Both the position numbers and the translations under genes were made by a program. The notes under the pieces were generated by a model. That model searched no databases and was not told the origin of the DNA. It saw nothing but the letters and a program-made list of their open reading frames with translations. This document shows, piece after piece, positions 1-6,474 of a stretch of 12,883 nucleotides of DNA (position 1 is the stretch's first letter; the number at the start of each line of letters is the position of its first letter). The stretch is from positions 1-12,883 of the forward strand of contig JACCSC010000099.1 in the NCBI GenBank assembly GCA_013813215.1, written 5' to 3'. The DNA is from Geodermatophilaceae bacterium. Its GTDB lineage: Bacteria; Actinomycetota; Actinomycetes; Mycobacteriales; Geodermatophilaceae.

Positions 1-1
1 G

Positions 2-274
2 GGCGTCTACCGCTGTCGGGCCTGCGGTGCTGAGCTGTTCCGCTCGCAGACCAAGTTCGACTCGCATTGCGGGTGGCCGAGCTTCTACGAGCCGACCGAG
101 AAGGACAACGTCATCCTGCGCGAGGACAGGTCTCTCGGCATGCGCCGGGTGGAGGCGCTGTGCGCGACCTGCCACTCGCATCTGGGCCACGTCTTCGACG
201 ACGCCCCTCAGACCCCGACCGGCGACCGGTACTGCATCAACTCGGTGAGCATCAGCCTCGAGCCGGCCCCGTAG
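2..274 (+). CDS. msrB: MsrB, peptide-methionine (R)-S-oxide reductase (5' end cut off by window)
   Basis: This enzyme reduces methionine-R-sulfoxide in proteins back to methionine and so repairs oxidative damage in the cytoplasm. The frame is open from base 2 to TAG at 272-274 and gives 90 residues. The N-terminus, probably some 40-50 residues by comparison with the family, lies outside the window. Numbering from the first visible residue, two CxxC pairs (C5/C8 and C54/C57) form the structural zinc site of the family. The CGWPSF motif is at 23-28, with C23 the likely resolving cysteine. The SHLGHVF motif is at 59-65, and RYCINS at 76-81 carries the catalytic cysteine C78. All expected active-site features in the visible part are intact. 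Its stop codon directly abuts the stop codon of the convergent FKBP gene, leaving no room for a private terminator. Confidence 0.95.
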   Translation, partial: GVYRCRACGAELFRSQTKFDSHCGWPSFYEPTEKDNVILREDRSLGMRRVEALCATCHSHLGHVFDDAPQTPTGDRYCINSVSISLEPAP

Positions 275-643
275 TCAGCGCACGGCCAGCAGGTCGATCA
301 CGAAGATCAAGGTCTTGCCGGACAGGCGATGCCCGCTGCCGGCGGCGCCGTAGGCCAGCCGGGGCGGGCAGACCAGCTGCCGTCGCCCGCCGACCCGCAT
401 CCCCGGGATGCCGTCCTGCCAGGCCTGGATGAGCCCCCGCAGCGGGAACTCGATGGACTCCCCACGGTTGTACGAGGCGTCGAACTCCTGGCCCGACTCG
501 TACTCGACGCCGACGTAGTGCACCTCGACCGTCGCGCCCGCGACTGCCTCCGGCCCTTCGCCGACGGTCAGATCGGTGACCTGCAGCTCGCTCGGCGGCG
601 GCCCGGTGGGGGCCTCGATCTCAGGCTTGCTCGGCTTCGTCAT
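275..643 (-). CDS. FKBP-type peptidyl-prolyl cis-trans isomerase
   Basis: This is a small single-domain FKBP of 122 aa that catalyses cis/trans isomerisation of Xaa-Pro bonds during protein folding. After a proline-rich N-terminal stretch (about residues 1-18), the FKBP fold runs to the C-terminus. Visible family residues are Y43 in HYVG, F54-D55 in EFDAS, L71-I72, W75, the GMRVGGRRQL strand at 81-90, Y98 in LAYG, and F114 in TLIFVIDLL. These correspond to the rapamycin/FK506 pocket of the family. The PP loop reads VCPP where VIPP is more usual. There is no signal peptide, so it is probably cytoplasmic. I chose the ATG at 641-643 because GGAG lies 3 nt upstream and conserved sequence begins after it; an in-frame ATG 13 codons upstream only adds atypical residues. 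It lies 48 nt downstream of the DksA-like gene and is probably the last gene of the hemY-hemQ unit. Confidence 0.94.
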   Translation of the reverse strand: MTKPSKPEIEAPTGPPPSELQVTDLTVGEGPEAVAGATVEVHYVGVEYESGQEFDASYNRGESIEFPLRGLIQAWQDGIPGMRVGGRRQLVCPPRLAYGAAGSGHRLSGKTLIFVIDLLAVR

Positions 644-691
644 GAGCTCCAGCCAACACCCTGAGATTTGCGCGGCCGCCATCGGGCGGGC

Positions 692-1039
692 TCAGCGGGC
701 GCAACCGATGCATGTCTCCGCGAGCGGGAGCGCGGCCAGGCGTTCCGCGGAGATCGGTCGACCGCAGCCGGCACAGCGCCCGTAGGAACCGTCCGCGAGC
801 CGACGCAACGCATCACGCACCGCCTGCTCCCGGACCCTCCCGCGCTGCAGCGCGGCGTCGGCCAAGGAGCGCTCGAACGCGATCGAGGTGCCCTCGACAT
901 CGTGCTCGTCGTCGCCGTTGGAGCCCTGGGCGGCCTCCACGATGCGCCGGTGATCGGCCGCCAGGTCCTGCACCGCGGCGATGGCGGCGGCGAGTTCGGC
1001 ACGTAGCCGGTCGGTCACGGTGACCGGAGATCCACTCAC
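692..1039 (-). CDS. DksA/TraR family C4 zinc-finger protein
   Basis: This is a 115-aa protein with an alpha-helical N-terminal half and a C-terminal C4 zinc finger: C89 and C92 in RCAGCG, then C110 and C113 in CIGC. This is the DksA/TraR layout. Family members that bind the RNA polymerase secondary channel tune transcription initiation, but many short actinobacterial paralogues have no assigned role. The helical part contains a HDVEGTSIAFER segment (46-57) that I recognise as typical of this subgroup. I do not see the DxxDxA coiled-coil tip of E. coli DksA, so a ppGpp-dependent role should not be assumed. The GTG start (1037-1039) overlaps the hemQ TGA in the sequence GTGA, which suggests translational coupling. 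There is no clear Shine-Dalgarno sequence of its own. Later GTG codons (residues 6 and 8) are alternative starts. Confidence 0.9.
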   Translation of the reverse strand: MSGSPVTVTDRLRAELAAAIAAVQDLAADHRRIVEAAQGSNGDDEHDVEGTSIAFERSLADAALQRGRVREQAVRDALRRLADGSYGRCAGCGRPISAERLAALPLAETCIGCAR

Positions 1040-1731
1040 GGCAGGCCGGCGACCAGTTCGGTGATGGACTTCCGGCGGCCGGTGTAGAACGGCACTTCCT
1101 CGCGCACGTGCCGCCGGGCACCGGAGGCCCGGAGCTCGCGCATCAGGTCGACGATCCGGTGCAGCTCGTCAGCCTCGAAGGCCAGCATCCACTCGTAGTC
1201 GCCGAGGGCGAAGGAGGCCACGGTGTTCGCCCGGACGTCGGGATAGCCGCGAGCCAGCTGCCCGTGCTCGGCCAGCAGGGCGCGCCGTTCCTCGTCGGGC
1301 AGCAGGTACCACTCGTAGGACCGGACGAACGGGTAGACGCAGACGTAGGCGCGCGCCTGCTCGTCGGCGAGGAACGCCGGCACGTGGCTCTTGTTGAACT
1401 CGGCCGGGCGGTGCAGGGCCAGTTGGGACCAGACCGGCGCGCTGACCCGTCCGAGGGCGGTACGCCGGAACCGGCCGTAGGCATCCTGCAGGTCGTCCGC
1501 CGAAGGCGCGTGCCACCAGATCATGAAGTCGGCATCGGCCCGCAGCCCGGCCAGGTCGTAGCTGCCGCGGACCACGACGTCCTTGGCCGCCAACTGCTCG
1601 AACAGACCGTCGACCTCGGCGGCTACCTGCTCGCGGCCGGTTTCGGCCAGCGGCCGAGAGTTCCGGAACACCGACCACATCGTGTAGCGGATGACCTGGT
1701 TCAACTCTCGCGCCCGCTTGCCGTCAGTCAT
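1036..1731 (-). CDS. hemQ: Coproheme decarboxylase HemQ/ChdC
   Basis: This enzyme carries out the last step of the coproporphyrin-dependent heme pathway: peroxide-driven oxidative decarboxylation of two propionates of Fe-coproporphyrin III to give heme b. The protein is 231 aa, normal for actinobacterial members of the chlorite-dismutase-like fold. The ATG at 1729-1731 opens the conserved MTDGKRARELNQ start. Residues H116, Y133 (CVYPFVRSYEWY) and H156 (AEHG) have the same mutual spacing (17 and 23) as I recall for the distal His118, catalytic Tyr135 and proximal heme ligand His158 of the Corynebacterium diphtheriae enzyme. On that comparison this is an active, actinobacterial-type ChdC with the extra distal histidine. 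The C-terminal RRHVREEVPFYTGRR segment is also typical. The start overlaps the hemY 3' end by 8 nt and the stop overlaps the DksA-like gene by 4 nt, so all three are probably co-translated. Confidence 0.97.
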   Translation of the reverse strand: MTDGKRARELNQVIRYTMWSVFRNSRPLAETGREQVAAEVDGLFEQLAAKDVVVRGSYDLAGLRADADFMIWWHAPSADDLQDAYGRFRRTALGRVSAPVWSQLALHRPAEFNKSHVPAFLADEQARAYVCVYPFVRSYEWYLLPDEERRALLAEHGQLARGYPDVRANTVASFALGDYEWMLAFEADELHRIVDLMRELRASGARRHVREEVPFYTGRRKSITELVAGLP

Positions 1732-3142
1732 GCCGCCATTGTCCGCGCATCTGGGCCGGACCGTTGACCCGGATCGCGTGGGCAGCGTGCCGTGCACTGC
1801 GGACGCACGCGGCGATGCCGACGCCGTCGTACGCCGCACCGCACACCGCCAACCCCGGGATACTGCTGACCGCCGCCCGGATCCGGTCGACACGAGCCAC
1901 ATGCCCGACGTCGTACTGCGGCAACCCCCCGCCCCACCGGGTCACCCGGGTGTCGACCGGAACCCCGGTCAGCCCGATCAGCTCACGCAGTTCCGTGCGG
2001 GCGAGAGCGACCAGATCGCCGTCGTCGCGCTGCAGGACCGCCTCCTCACCACGGCGTCCGATCGAGGCCCGGACAAAGACGAGGTCACCGCCGCCCAGGT
2101 GGGCCCACTTCTGCGAGGACAGGGTGACCGCCTTGACCGCGCCCGCCGGGGCGTCCGGTCCCGACCCGACGAGCAGCCCGCTGCCGGCCGGGAACTCCTG
2201 CACGGGGACGGCCAGCGTCACGACGGCCATGCTCGCGGTCTCGATCCCCGCCAGCTCGCTCGCCGCCGTCGGGGCCAGCCCGCGCAGCAGCCCGGCGGCC
2301 TTCCCCGGCGGTACGGCGACGACGACGGCCACGCAGTCCAGGACGGTCGGATCAGGCACCGGGCCGGCGACGATGCGGAACCCGTCGGCGGTGCGCGTGA
2401 GCGTCCGGGCCGGCAAGCCGGTCCGCACGCTCACCCCCGCCGTCGCGGCCAGCACGCCCGGCAGCCGCCCGAGCCCACCCGGGAGGGTGGCGAACACCGG
2501 GCCGTCCTGAGCCGGAGCGACGGCCCGGGCCGCGCGGGCCGCCTCGACCAGCGAGCCGGTAGTGCCCAGCTGCGACCACAGGGCCGGCATCGTCGCCTGG
2601 ACCGACAAGCGATCCGCGCGCCCGGCGTACACCCCGCCGAGCAACGGCTCGACCAGCCGGTCCAGCAGTTCCGCACCGAGTCGGCTGCGGACGAGCTGCC
2701 CGACCGAGACGTCGTCGGTCACCGGTGGCCCCGGCCGCTCCGGGTCCGCCGCCACCGCCGCCCAGCCGTCGGCCGACAGCAGCCCCGAGGTCCGCAGCGC
2801 GGGCAGGTCGGCGGGGATCCCGAGCAGTGTCCCGGCCGGCACCGGGTGTCGCCGCCCGGCCACCGCGATCGAGGCGGCGGTGGTGGCGGGGTAGACCACC
2901 TCGTCGGCCAGGCCGAGCTCGGCCAGCAGGTCCAGGACGTCAGGGACACGGGCCAGCGCCGCCTCGGCCCCCACGTCCAGCGTGACGCCGGCGACCGGCG
3001 CGACCAGCAGCTTCCCCCCGATCCGGGAACTGCCCTCCAGGACGACGACCTCCGTCCCGGGCGGCGCGATACGGGCGAGGTCGTACGCCGCCGTCAACCC
3101 CGCGACGCCCGCCCCGACGACCACGATCCGCTGCACCGGCAC
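1724..3142 (-). CDS. hemY: Protoporphyrinogen/coproporphyrinogen III oxidase (HemY/CgoX)
   Basis: This is a 472-aa FAD-dependent oxidase of the HemY type. In Gram-positive bacteria this enzyme oxidises coproporphyrinogen III to coproporphyrin III (also named CgoX), feeding ferrochelatase and then HemQ. The N-terminus has the dinucleotide-binding GAGVAG loop (10-15), the acidic residue E36 that would hold the FAD ribose, and RIGGKL at 40-45. The amine-oxidase-type C-terminal FAD motif is visible at about 430-450 (VCGAAYDGVGIAACV). The start is GTG at 3140-3142 with AGGTGA 4 nt upstream; an ATG two bases earlier is out of frame. It is the first gene of the minus-strand unit, and hemQ begins inside its last codons. 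Assignment to the coproporphyrin branch rather than the protoporphyrin branch is inferred from the hemQ partner. Confidence 0.95.
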   Translation of the reverse strand: MPVQRIVVVGAGVAGLTAAYDLARIAPPGTEVVVLEGSSRIGGKLLVAPVAGVTLDVGAEAALARVPDVLDLLAELGLADEVVYPATTAASIAVAGRRHPVPAGTLLGIPADLPALRTSGLLSADGWAAVAADPERPGPPVTDDVSVGQLVRSRLGAELLDRLVEPLLGGVYAGRADRLSVQATMPALWSQLGTTGSLVEAARAARAVAPAQDGPVFATLPGGLGRLPGVLAATAGVSVRTGLPARTLTRTADGFRIVAGPVPDPTVLDCVAVVVAVPPGKAAGLLRGLAPTAASELAGIETASMAVVTLAVPVQEFPAGSGLLVGSGPDAPAGAVKAVTLSSQKWAHLGGGDLVFVRASIGRRGEEAVLQRDDGDLVALARTELRELIGLTGVPVDTRVTRWGGGLPQYDVGHVARVDRIRAAVSSIPGLAVCGAAYDGVGIAACVRSARHAAHAIRVNGPAQMRGQWRHD

Positions 3143-3170
3143 ATCGTCACCTAGCCGTGACCTCGGCCCT

Positions 3171-3196
3171 GGAACCGGGTGCCCGGGCCGGCCGTC
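3171..3196 (+). promoter_or_regulatory. Possible ECF-sigma-type promoter of the DUF4349 lipoprotein gene
   Basis: GGAAC at 3171-3175 and GTC at 3194-3196 are separated by 18 nt. This resembles the GGAAC...GTT/GTC pattern of SigE/SigH-class ECF promoters in actinobacteria. It would place the transcript start about 20-25 nt before the ATG at 3226, leaving room for the strong AGGGAG ribosome site at 3214-3219. The spacer is at the long end and such short motifs arise by chance in GC-rich DNA, so this is weak evidence. Confidence 0.25.
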
Positions 3197-3225
3197 GCAC
3201 CATCAGTCCATCGAGGGAGAACGAG

Positions 3226-4146
3226 ATGACCCGTTCCACGATCCGATCTCGGACCGGCCGCGCCGCCGTCCTCGCCGTGTTGGGCGCCATGCTCCTCGCC
3301 GGCTGCTCCGGCGGCGGGTCGGACAGCGGGGCCGAAAGCGCAGTAAACGGTGGCGGCGGCGGCAGTAGCGGTGACTTCGGCTCCGGCGAGGAGTCCCCAG
3401 GCGGCGATGATGGCGGTACGGCGGGCGAACCGGGCACCGCGCTGCCGCTCGGCCCGCAGACGCTGGACCGCCAGATCATCGTGACGGCCGAGATCAGAGT
3501 CCGCAGCCAGGACGTGCAGCGCGACGCCGACCGCGCGGCGCAGCAGGCCACCACGCTCGGCGGAATCGTCAGCGGCGACGTTCGCGGCGGTTCCGGCTCG
3601 CAGCAGACCGCCGACCTGGTGTTGCGGGTGCCGCCGGAGCGGGTCGACCAGCTGCTCGATGCGCTGGCCGGCTTCGGCGAGGAGGTGTCGCGCTCCGTTC
3701 GTACCGAGGACGTCACGACGGTCAAGGCCGACGTCGACTCGCGGGTGGAGAGCCTGCAGGCGAGCCTGGACCGGTTGCGCGGGCTGCTCGCCGACGCCAG
3801 CGACATCACCGACCTGGTGGCACTGGAACGCGAACTCGCCGCCCGCGAGAGCGACCTGGAGTCCCTGCAGGCGCAGCAGCGGGCGCTGGGTGACCAGATC
3901 AGCCTGGCCACGGTGAGCCTGTCCCTCGTGGCCGAGGCGCCGGAGCCGGAGGACGAGACGGCCGGGTTCCTGGGTGGGCTCGGGACTGGCTGGGACGCCT
4001 TTCTCACCGTCGGGAGCGCGCTGCTGACCGCCCTGGGCGCCAGCTTGCCGTTCCTCGTGCTCGTCGGCCTGATCGTGGGCACCGTCGGCTGGGTGTCCCG
4101 GCGGCGCCACCGGCTGGCGGACCCGCCGGCGGCCCCGGTCGGGTAG
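3226..4146 (+). CDS. DUF4349 domain lipoprotein with C-terminal membrane segment
   Basis: This is a 306-aa predicted cell-surface lipoprotein. The signal peptide has basic residues (R3-R12), a hydrophobic core and the lipobox LLAGC, with C27 the lipidation site. A Gly/Ser/Asp/Glu-rich linker follows (about 28-72), then the DUF4349 domain (about 78-285). Within that domain, about 174-226 is a heptad-like coiled coil containing ERELAARESDLESLQ. One or two hydrophobic helices (about 258-290) end in the basic stop-transfer sequence SRRRHR. The protein is therefore probably held outside the membrane at both ends. The function of DUF4349 is unknown. I chose the ATG at 3226 because AGGGAG sits 6 nt upstream and the signal peptide starts there; an earlier in-frame ATG at 3157 lacks both. 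The gene is divergent from hemY and convergent with the VOC gene, 8 nt apart. Confidence 0.9.
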   Translation: MTRSTIRSRTGRAAVLAVLGAMLLAGCSGGGSDSGAESAVNGGGGGSSGDFGSGEESPGGDDGGTAGEPGTALPLGPQTLDRQIIVTAEIRVRSQDVQRDADRAAQQATTLGGIVSGDVRGGSGSQQTADLVLRVPPERVDQLLDALAGFGEEVSRSVRTEDVTTVKADVDSRVESLQASLDRLRGLLADASDITDLVALERELAARESDLESLQAQQRALGDQISLATVSLSLVAEAPEPEDETAGFLGGLGTGWDAFLTVGSALLTALGASLPFLVLVGLIVGTVGWVSRRRHRLADPPAAPVG

Positions 4147-4154
4147 CCCAGGCC

Positions 4155-4535
4155 TCAGCCGACCCGCGTCGCCGAGGGTGCCCCGACGCAGAACTCGTTG
4201 CCCTCCGGATCGGCCAGCACCGTCCACCGGGTACCCCACTCGTCGTGCTCGTCGTGGGCAGTCGCCCCCAGGGCGACCAGCCGGTCGACGAGGGCGCTCA
4301 GGTCGCTTCCGGGATCCGCGGCGGAGAAATCCAGGTGCATCCGGTTCTTGGCCTGCTTCCCTTCGGGCACCTGCAGGAAGAGCCAGGCCGGACGGCGGCT
4401 GCGGGTGGCGATCCCGATGCTGGCGAAGAACGCGCTGGCGCCCTCGTCGACCGGGCGCTCCAGGGCAGCCGACCAGAAGGCGGCGAGGGTGGCGGCGTCT
4501 TCGCAGTCCAGGGTGATGTGTCGCAGGGCGATCAT
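4155..4535 (-). CDS. VOC family (glyoxalase/bleomycin-resistance fold) protein
   Basis: This is a 126-aa single VOC domain built of two beta-alpha-beta-beta-beta modules. H6 (LRHITLDC), H67 (NRMHLDFS) and E114 (DPEGNEFCV) sit at the usual metal-ligand positions of the fold. The final PEGNEFCV strand is typical of the actinobacterial glyoxalase-like group. The substrate cannot be told from sequence; members include lyases, dioxygenases and antibiotic-binding proteins. The ATG at 4533-4535 has GAGGAG 8 nt upstream and overlaps the TGA of the MerR/GyrI gene in ATGA, so the two are translationally coupled. The open frame continues far upstream, but only as arginine/alanine-rich sequence that shadows the MerR gene. 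The pairing with a ligand-sensing regulator suggests it acts on, or binds, the same small molecule. Confidence 0.86.
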   Translation of the reverse strand: MIALRHITLDCEDAATLAAFWSAALERPVDEGASAFFASIGIATRSRRPAWLFLQVPEGKQAKNRMHLDFSAADPGSDLSALVDRLVALGATAHDEHDEWGTRWTVLADPEGNEFCVGAPSATRVG

Positions 4536-5363
4536 GACGAGGTCTCCTCGCGGTCCGGGGCGCTGTGCAGGAGCCAACCGACCTCCGTGCGCCAGGCGGC
4601 GGTCGTCGGGGTGTGGTGCGGGCCGACGAGGTAGAACTCCTGCAGGCTGCCGTCGGGCTCGACTCCCTGCGTGGCGGCCCACTCCCCCAGCAGCCCGTGC
4701 GCCGCGACCACCCCGTCGTACGGCCCCGCGTGCAGGACGACGGCCAGCCTTCCGGCCGGCAGCCGACCGGCCTCGACGCCGGGGCCGGGCACGGCACGGT
4801 CGACCGGCAGCAGCGCCTCCACCTCGACGTCGTCGGGATCCCATTGCCGGTCGGGGAAGCGCCCGCCGCCGGCGCCGCTGACGACCAGGCCGGATCGACT
4901 GACGTGTACGGTCAGAGTCCGGAAGGCCCGAGCGAACCACGTCTCGAAGTCCCGCTCGGTGGTCCGCCCCCGGACCAGGACCGCCGGGTCGGCACGCTGG
5001 TCGCGTACGTGCACCAGACCGAGGTCCAGCGACCGCGGGCCGGCCAGCAGTTCACCCACCCCGGCGATCATCTGATCGAGGTCGAGGCGCCGCTGCCGGA
5101 GTGTCTCCCGGTGCTCGCCGAGCACCTTCGAGGTGAGGCCGGGATCGCGGGACTCGACGAGTTGGCCGACCACGGCACAGGGGCAGGTCCAGGTTCCGCA
5201 GTCGGTGGATCAGCTGGGCGTCGAGGATCTGCTCACGGGCGTAGGAGCGGTACCCGGTGGTCGGGTCGACCGTGGCGGGGACCAGCAGTCTCAGCTCGTG
5301 ATAGCGCCGCAGCGTGCGCACCGACAGGTGGGTCGCCCGGGAGAAGCTGCCGATCGTGAGCAC
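4532..5363 (-). pseudogene. MerR-family regulator with GyrI-like effector-binding domain, split by a one-base frameshift
   Basis: The 5' part starts at GTG 5361-5363 and encodes a classic MerR winged-helix DNA-binding domain (LTIGSFSRATHLSVRTLRRY, then YHELRLLVP and TGYRSYAREQ). After residue 62 (RNLDLPL, ending at 5178) this frame runs into arginine/proline-rich sequence and stops at 5052. The natural continuation, AVVGQLVESRDPGLTSK, followed by the coiled-coil dimer helix and a C-terminal GyrI-like ligand domain (VVLHAGPYDG, then LQEFYLVGP), is in another frame from 5176 to 4532. Removing one base at about 5177 (a T on the coding strand) restores one continuous protein of about 276 aa, the normal length of such regulators. 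It is either a true inactivating mutation or a sequence error. A GTG at 5171-5173 could start the C-terminal half alone, which would lack the DNA-binding domain. The gene follows hemE and overlaps the VOC gene by 4 nt. Confidence 0.85.
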
Positions 5364-5369
5364 GCCGAG

Positions 5370-5400
5370 AGCATCGGGCCTCCCCCGGGGGGAGGGTCAA
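5370..5400 (-). promoter_or_regulatory. MerR-type promoter with palindromic operator in a 19-bp spacer; leaderless merR start
   Basis: On the minus strand, TTGACC (5400-5395) and GATGCT (5375-5370) are separated by exactly 19 nt. MerR-family activators characteristically act on promoters with such over-long spacers. The spacer area holds a perfect inverted repeat on the plus strand: CCTCCCCC (5379-5386), one base, GGGGGAGG (5388-5395). The GTG start at 5363 lies 6 nt after the -10-like box, so the transcript would be leaderless. The -35 box contains the TGA stop of hemE (5399-5397). The -10 is a poor match to TANNNT, as expected for an activator-dependent promoter. The arrangement fits autoregulation. 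Confidence 0.7.
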
Positions 5401-6443
5401 GCCGCGGTGAGGTCGTGGACCAAATCGACGATGCGGGTCAGCACGTCGGGGTCGGTGTCGGGCAGCACGCCGTGGCCGAGGTTGAACACGTGCCCCCGCG
5501 CGGCCCGGCCCTCGGCCAGGATCCGCCGGACCTCCCGCTCCACGGCGTCCCAGCCGGCGAAGAGCACCGCGGGATCGAGATTGCCCTGTACGGCGCGGTG
5601 GGGGCCGATCCGGCGTACGGCCTCGTCCAGCGGCACCCGCCAATCGACGCCCACGACGTCGGCGCCCACGTCGCCCATCACATCCAGCACCTCGCCGGTC
5701 CCGACGCCGAAGTGGATGCGCGGGACGCCGAGGTCGGCCAACCCGGCCAGGACGGTGCGGGAGTGCGGCGCCACGGCCGTCAGGTAGTCCGCTCGGGACA
5801 GCGCGCCGGCCCAGGAGTCGAACAGCTGCAGCACCGACGCGCCGGCCTGCGCCTGGACCCGGAGGAAGACGAGGGTGATGTCGGCCAGCCGGTCGAGCAG
5901 GGCGTGCCACAGCTCCGGGGCGCCGTACATCATCGCCTTGGTTCGTTCGTGGTTCTTCGACGGGCCGCCCTCGATCAGGTAGGACGCCAGGGTGAACGGC
6001 GCTCCGGCGAAGCCGATGAGGGGCACGTCGCCGAGTTCGGCGACCAGCCCTGCGACCGCGGCCGCGACGAACCCGACCTGCTCGGGATGCAGCGGTCCGA
6101 GCCGGTGCACCTGCTCCAGGGTGCGGATCGGGTCGGCCACCACCGGCCCGACCCCCGGCACGATGTCGACGTCGACACCGGCGGCCCGCAGCGGTACGAC
6201 GATGTCGGAGAACAGGATCGCCGCGTCGACGCCGTGTCGGCGGACCGGCTGCATGGTGATCTCCTGGACGAGGTCCGGGCGCTGGCAGGCCTCCAGCATC
6301 GGGATGCCCTGCCGCAGCGCGCGGTACTCCGGCAGGGAACGCCCCGCTTGCCGCATGAACCAGACCGGCGTGACCGGCACCGGTTCGCCCCGCGCGGCGA
6401 GGACCAGGGGCGTTGGTGTCCGCGCGACGGAGGGCAGATTCAT
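5397..6443 (-). CDS. hemE: Uroporphyrinogen decarboxylase HemE
   Basis: This enzyme removes the four acetate carboxyls of uroporphyrinogen III to give coproporphyrinogen III, the branch substrate then oxidised by HemY/CgoX. The protein is 348 aa, the normal family length. The N-terminal signature is WFMRQAGRSLPEYR (28-41), where R31 and R35 bind substrate carboxylates. The catalytic aspartate is D80 in LFSDIVVP. The second family signature, GFAGAPFTLASYLIEGG, is intact. The C-terminal NLGHGVLPDTDP loop carries the conserved histidine. The ATG at 6441-6443 has GGGAGG about 9 nt upstream. It begins 31 nt after the EamA gene stop and may share its transcript. Its own stop codon is built into the -35 box of the downstream merR gene. 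Confidence 0.98.
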   Translation of the reverse strand: MNLPSVARTPTPLVLAARGEPVPVTPVWFMRQAGRSLPEYRALRQGIPMLEACQRPDLVQEITMQPVRRHGVDAAILFSDIVVPLRAAGVDVDIVPGVGPVVADPIRTLEQVHRLGPLHPEQVGFVAAAVAGLVAELGDVPLIGFAGAPFTLASYLIEGGPSKNHERTKAMMYGAPELWHALLDRLADITLVFLRVQAQAGASVLQLFDSWAGALSRADYLTAVAPHSRTVLAGLADLGVPRIHFGVGTGEVLDVMGDVGADVVGVDWRVPLDEAVRRIGPHRAVQGNLDPAVLFAGWDAVEREVRRILAEGRAARGHVFNLGHGVLPDTDPDVLTRIVDLVHDLTAA

Positions 6444-6474
6444 CGGGCCGATCCTCCCACGCGGGTGATCACGC

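Noticed and set aside
1691..3154. Long plus-strand open frame opposite hemY
   Set aside because: It mirrors hemY exactly, is rich in Arg/Pro/Gly/Gln with no family resemblance, and has no ribosome site. Third-position GC bias removes stop codons from the antisense frame.
3146..3161. GTCAC-N6-GTGAC inverted repeat between hemY and the lipoprotein gene as a CRP-like site
   Set aside because: The half-sites are in the reverse order of the GTGA-N6-TCAC consensus, the arms are only 5 bp, and it covers the hemY ribosome site. Chance is the simpler explanation.
3151..4797. 548-codon minus-strand open frame across the lipoprotein, VOC and MerR region
   Set aside because: It lies antisense to the lipoprotein and in a wrong frame through the VOC gene. 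Its composition is low-complexity Arg/Ala/Gly, and it would conflict with two well-supported genes.
5171..5190. Programmed +1 frameshift in the MerR gene
   Set aside because: There is no rare-codon/stop context or slippery run comparable to known +1 sites, and both frames read through ordinary GC-rich codons. Mutation or sequence error is more likely.
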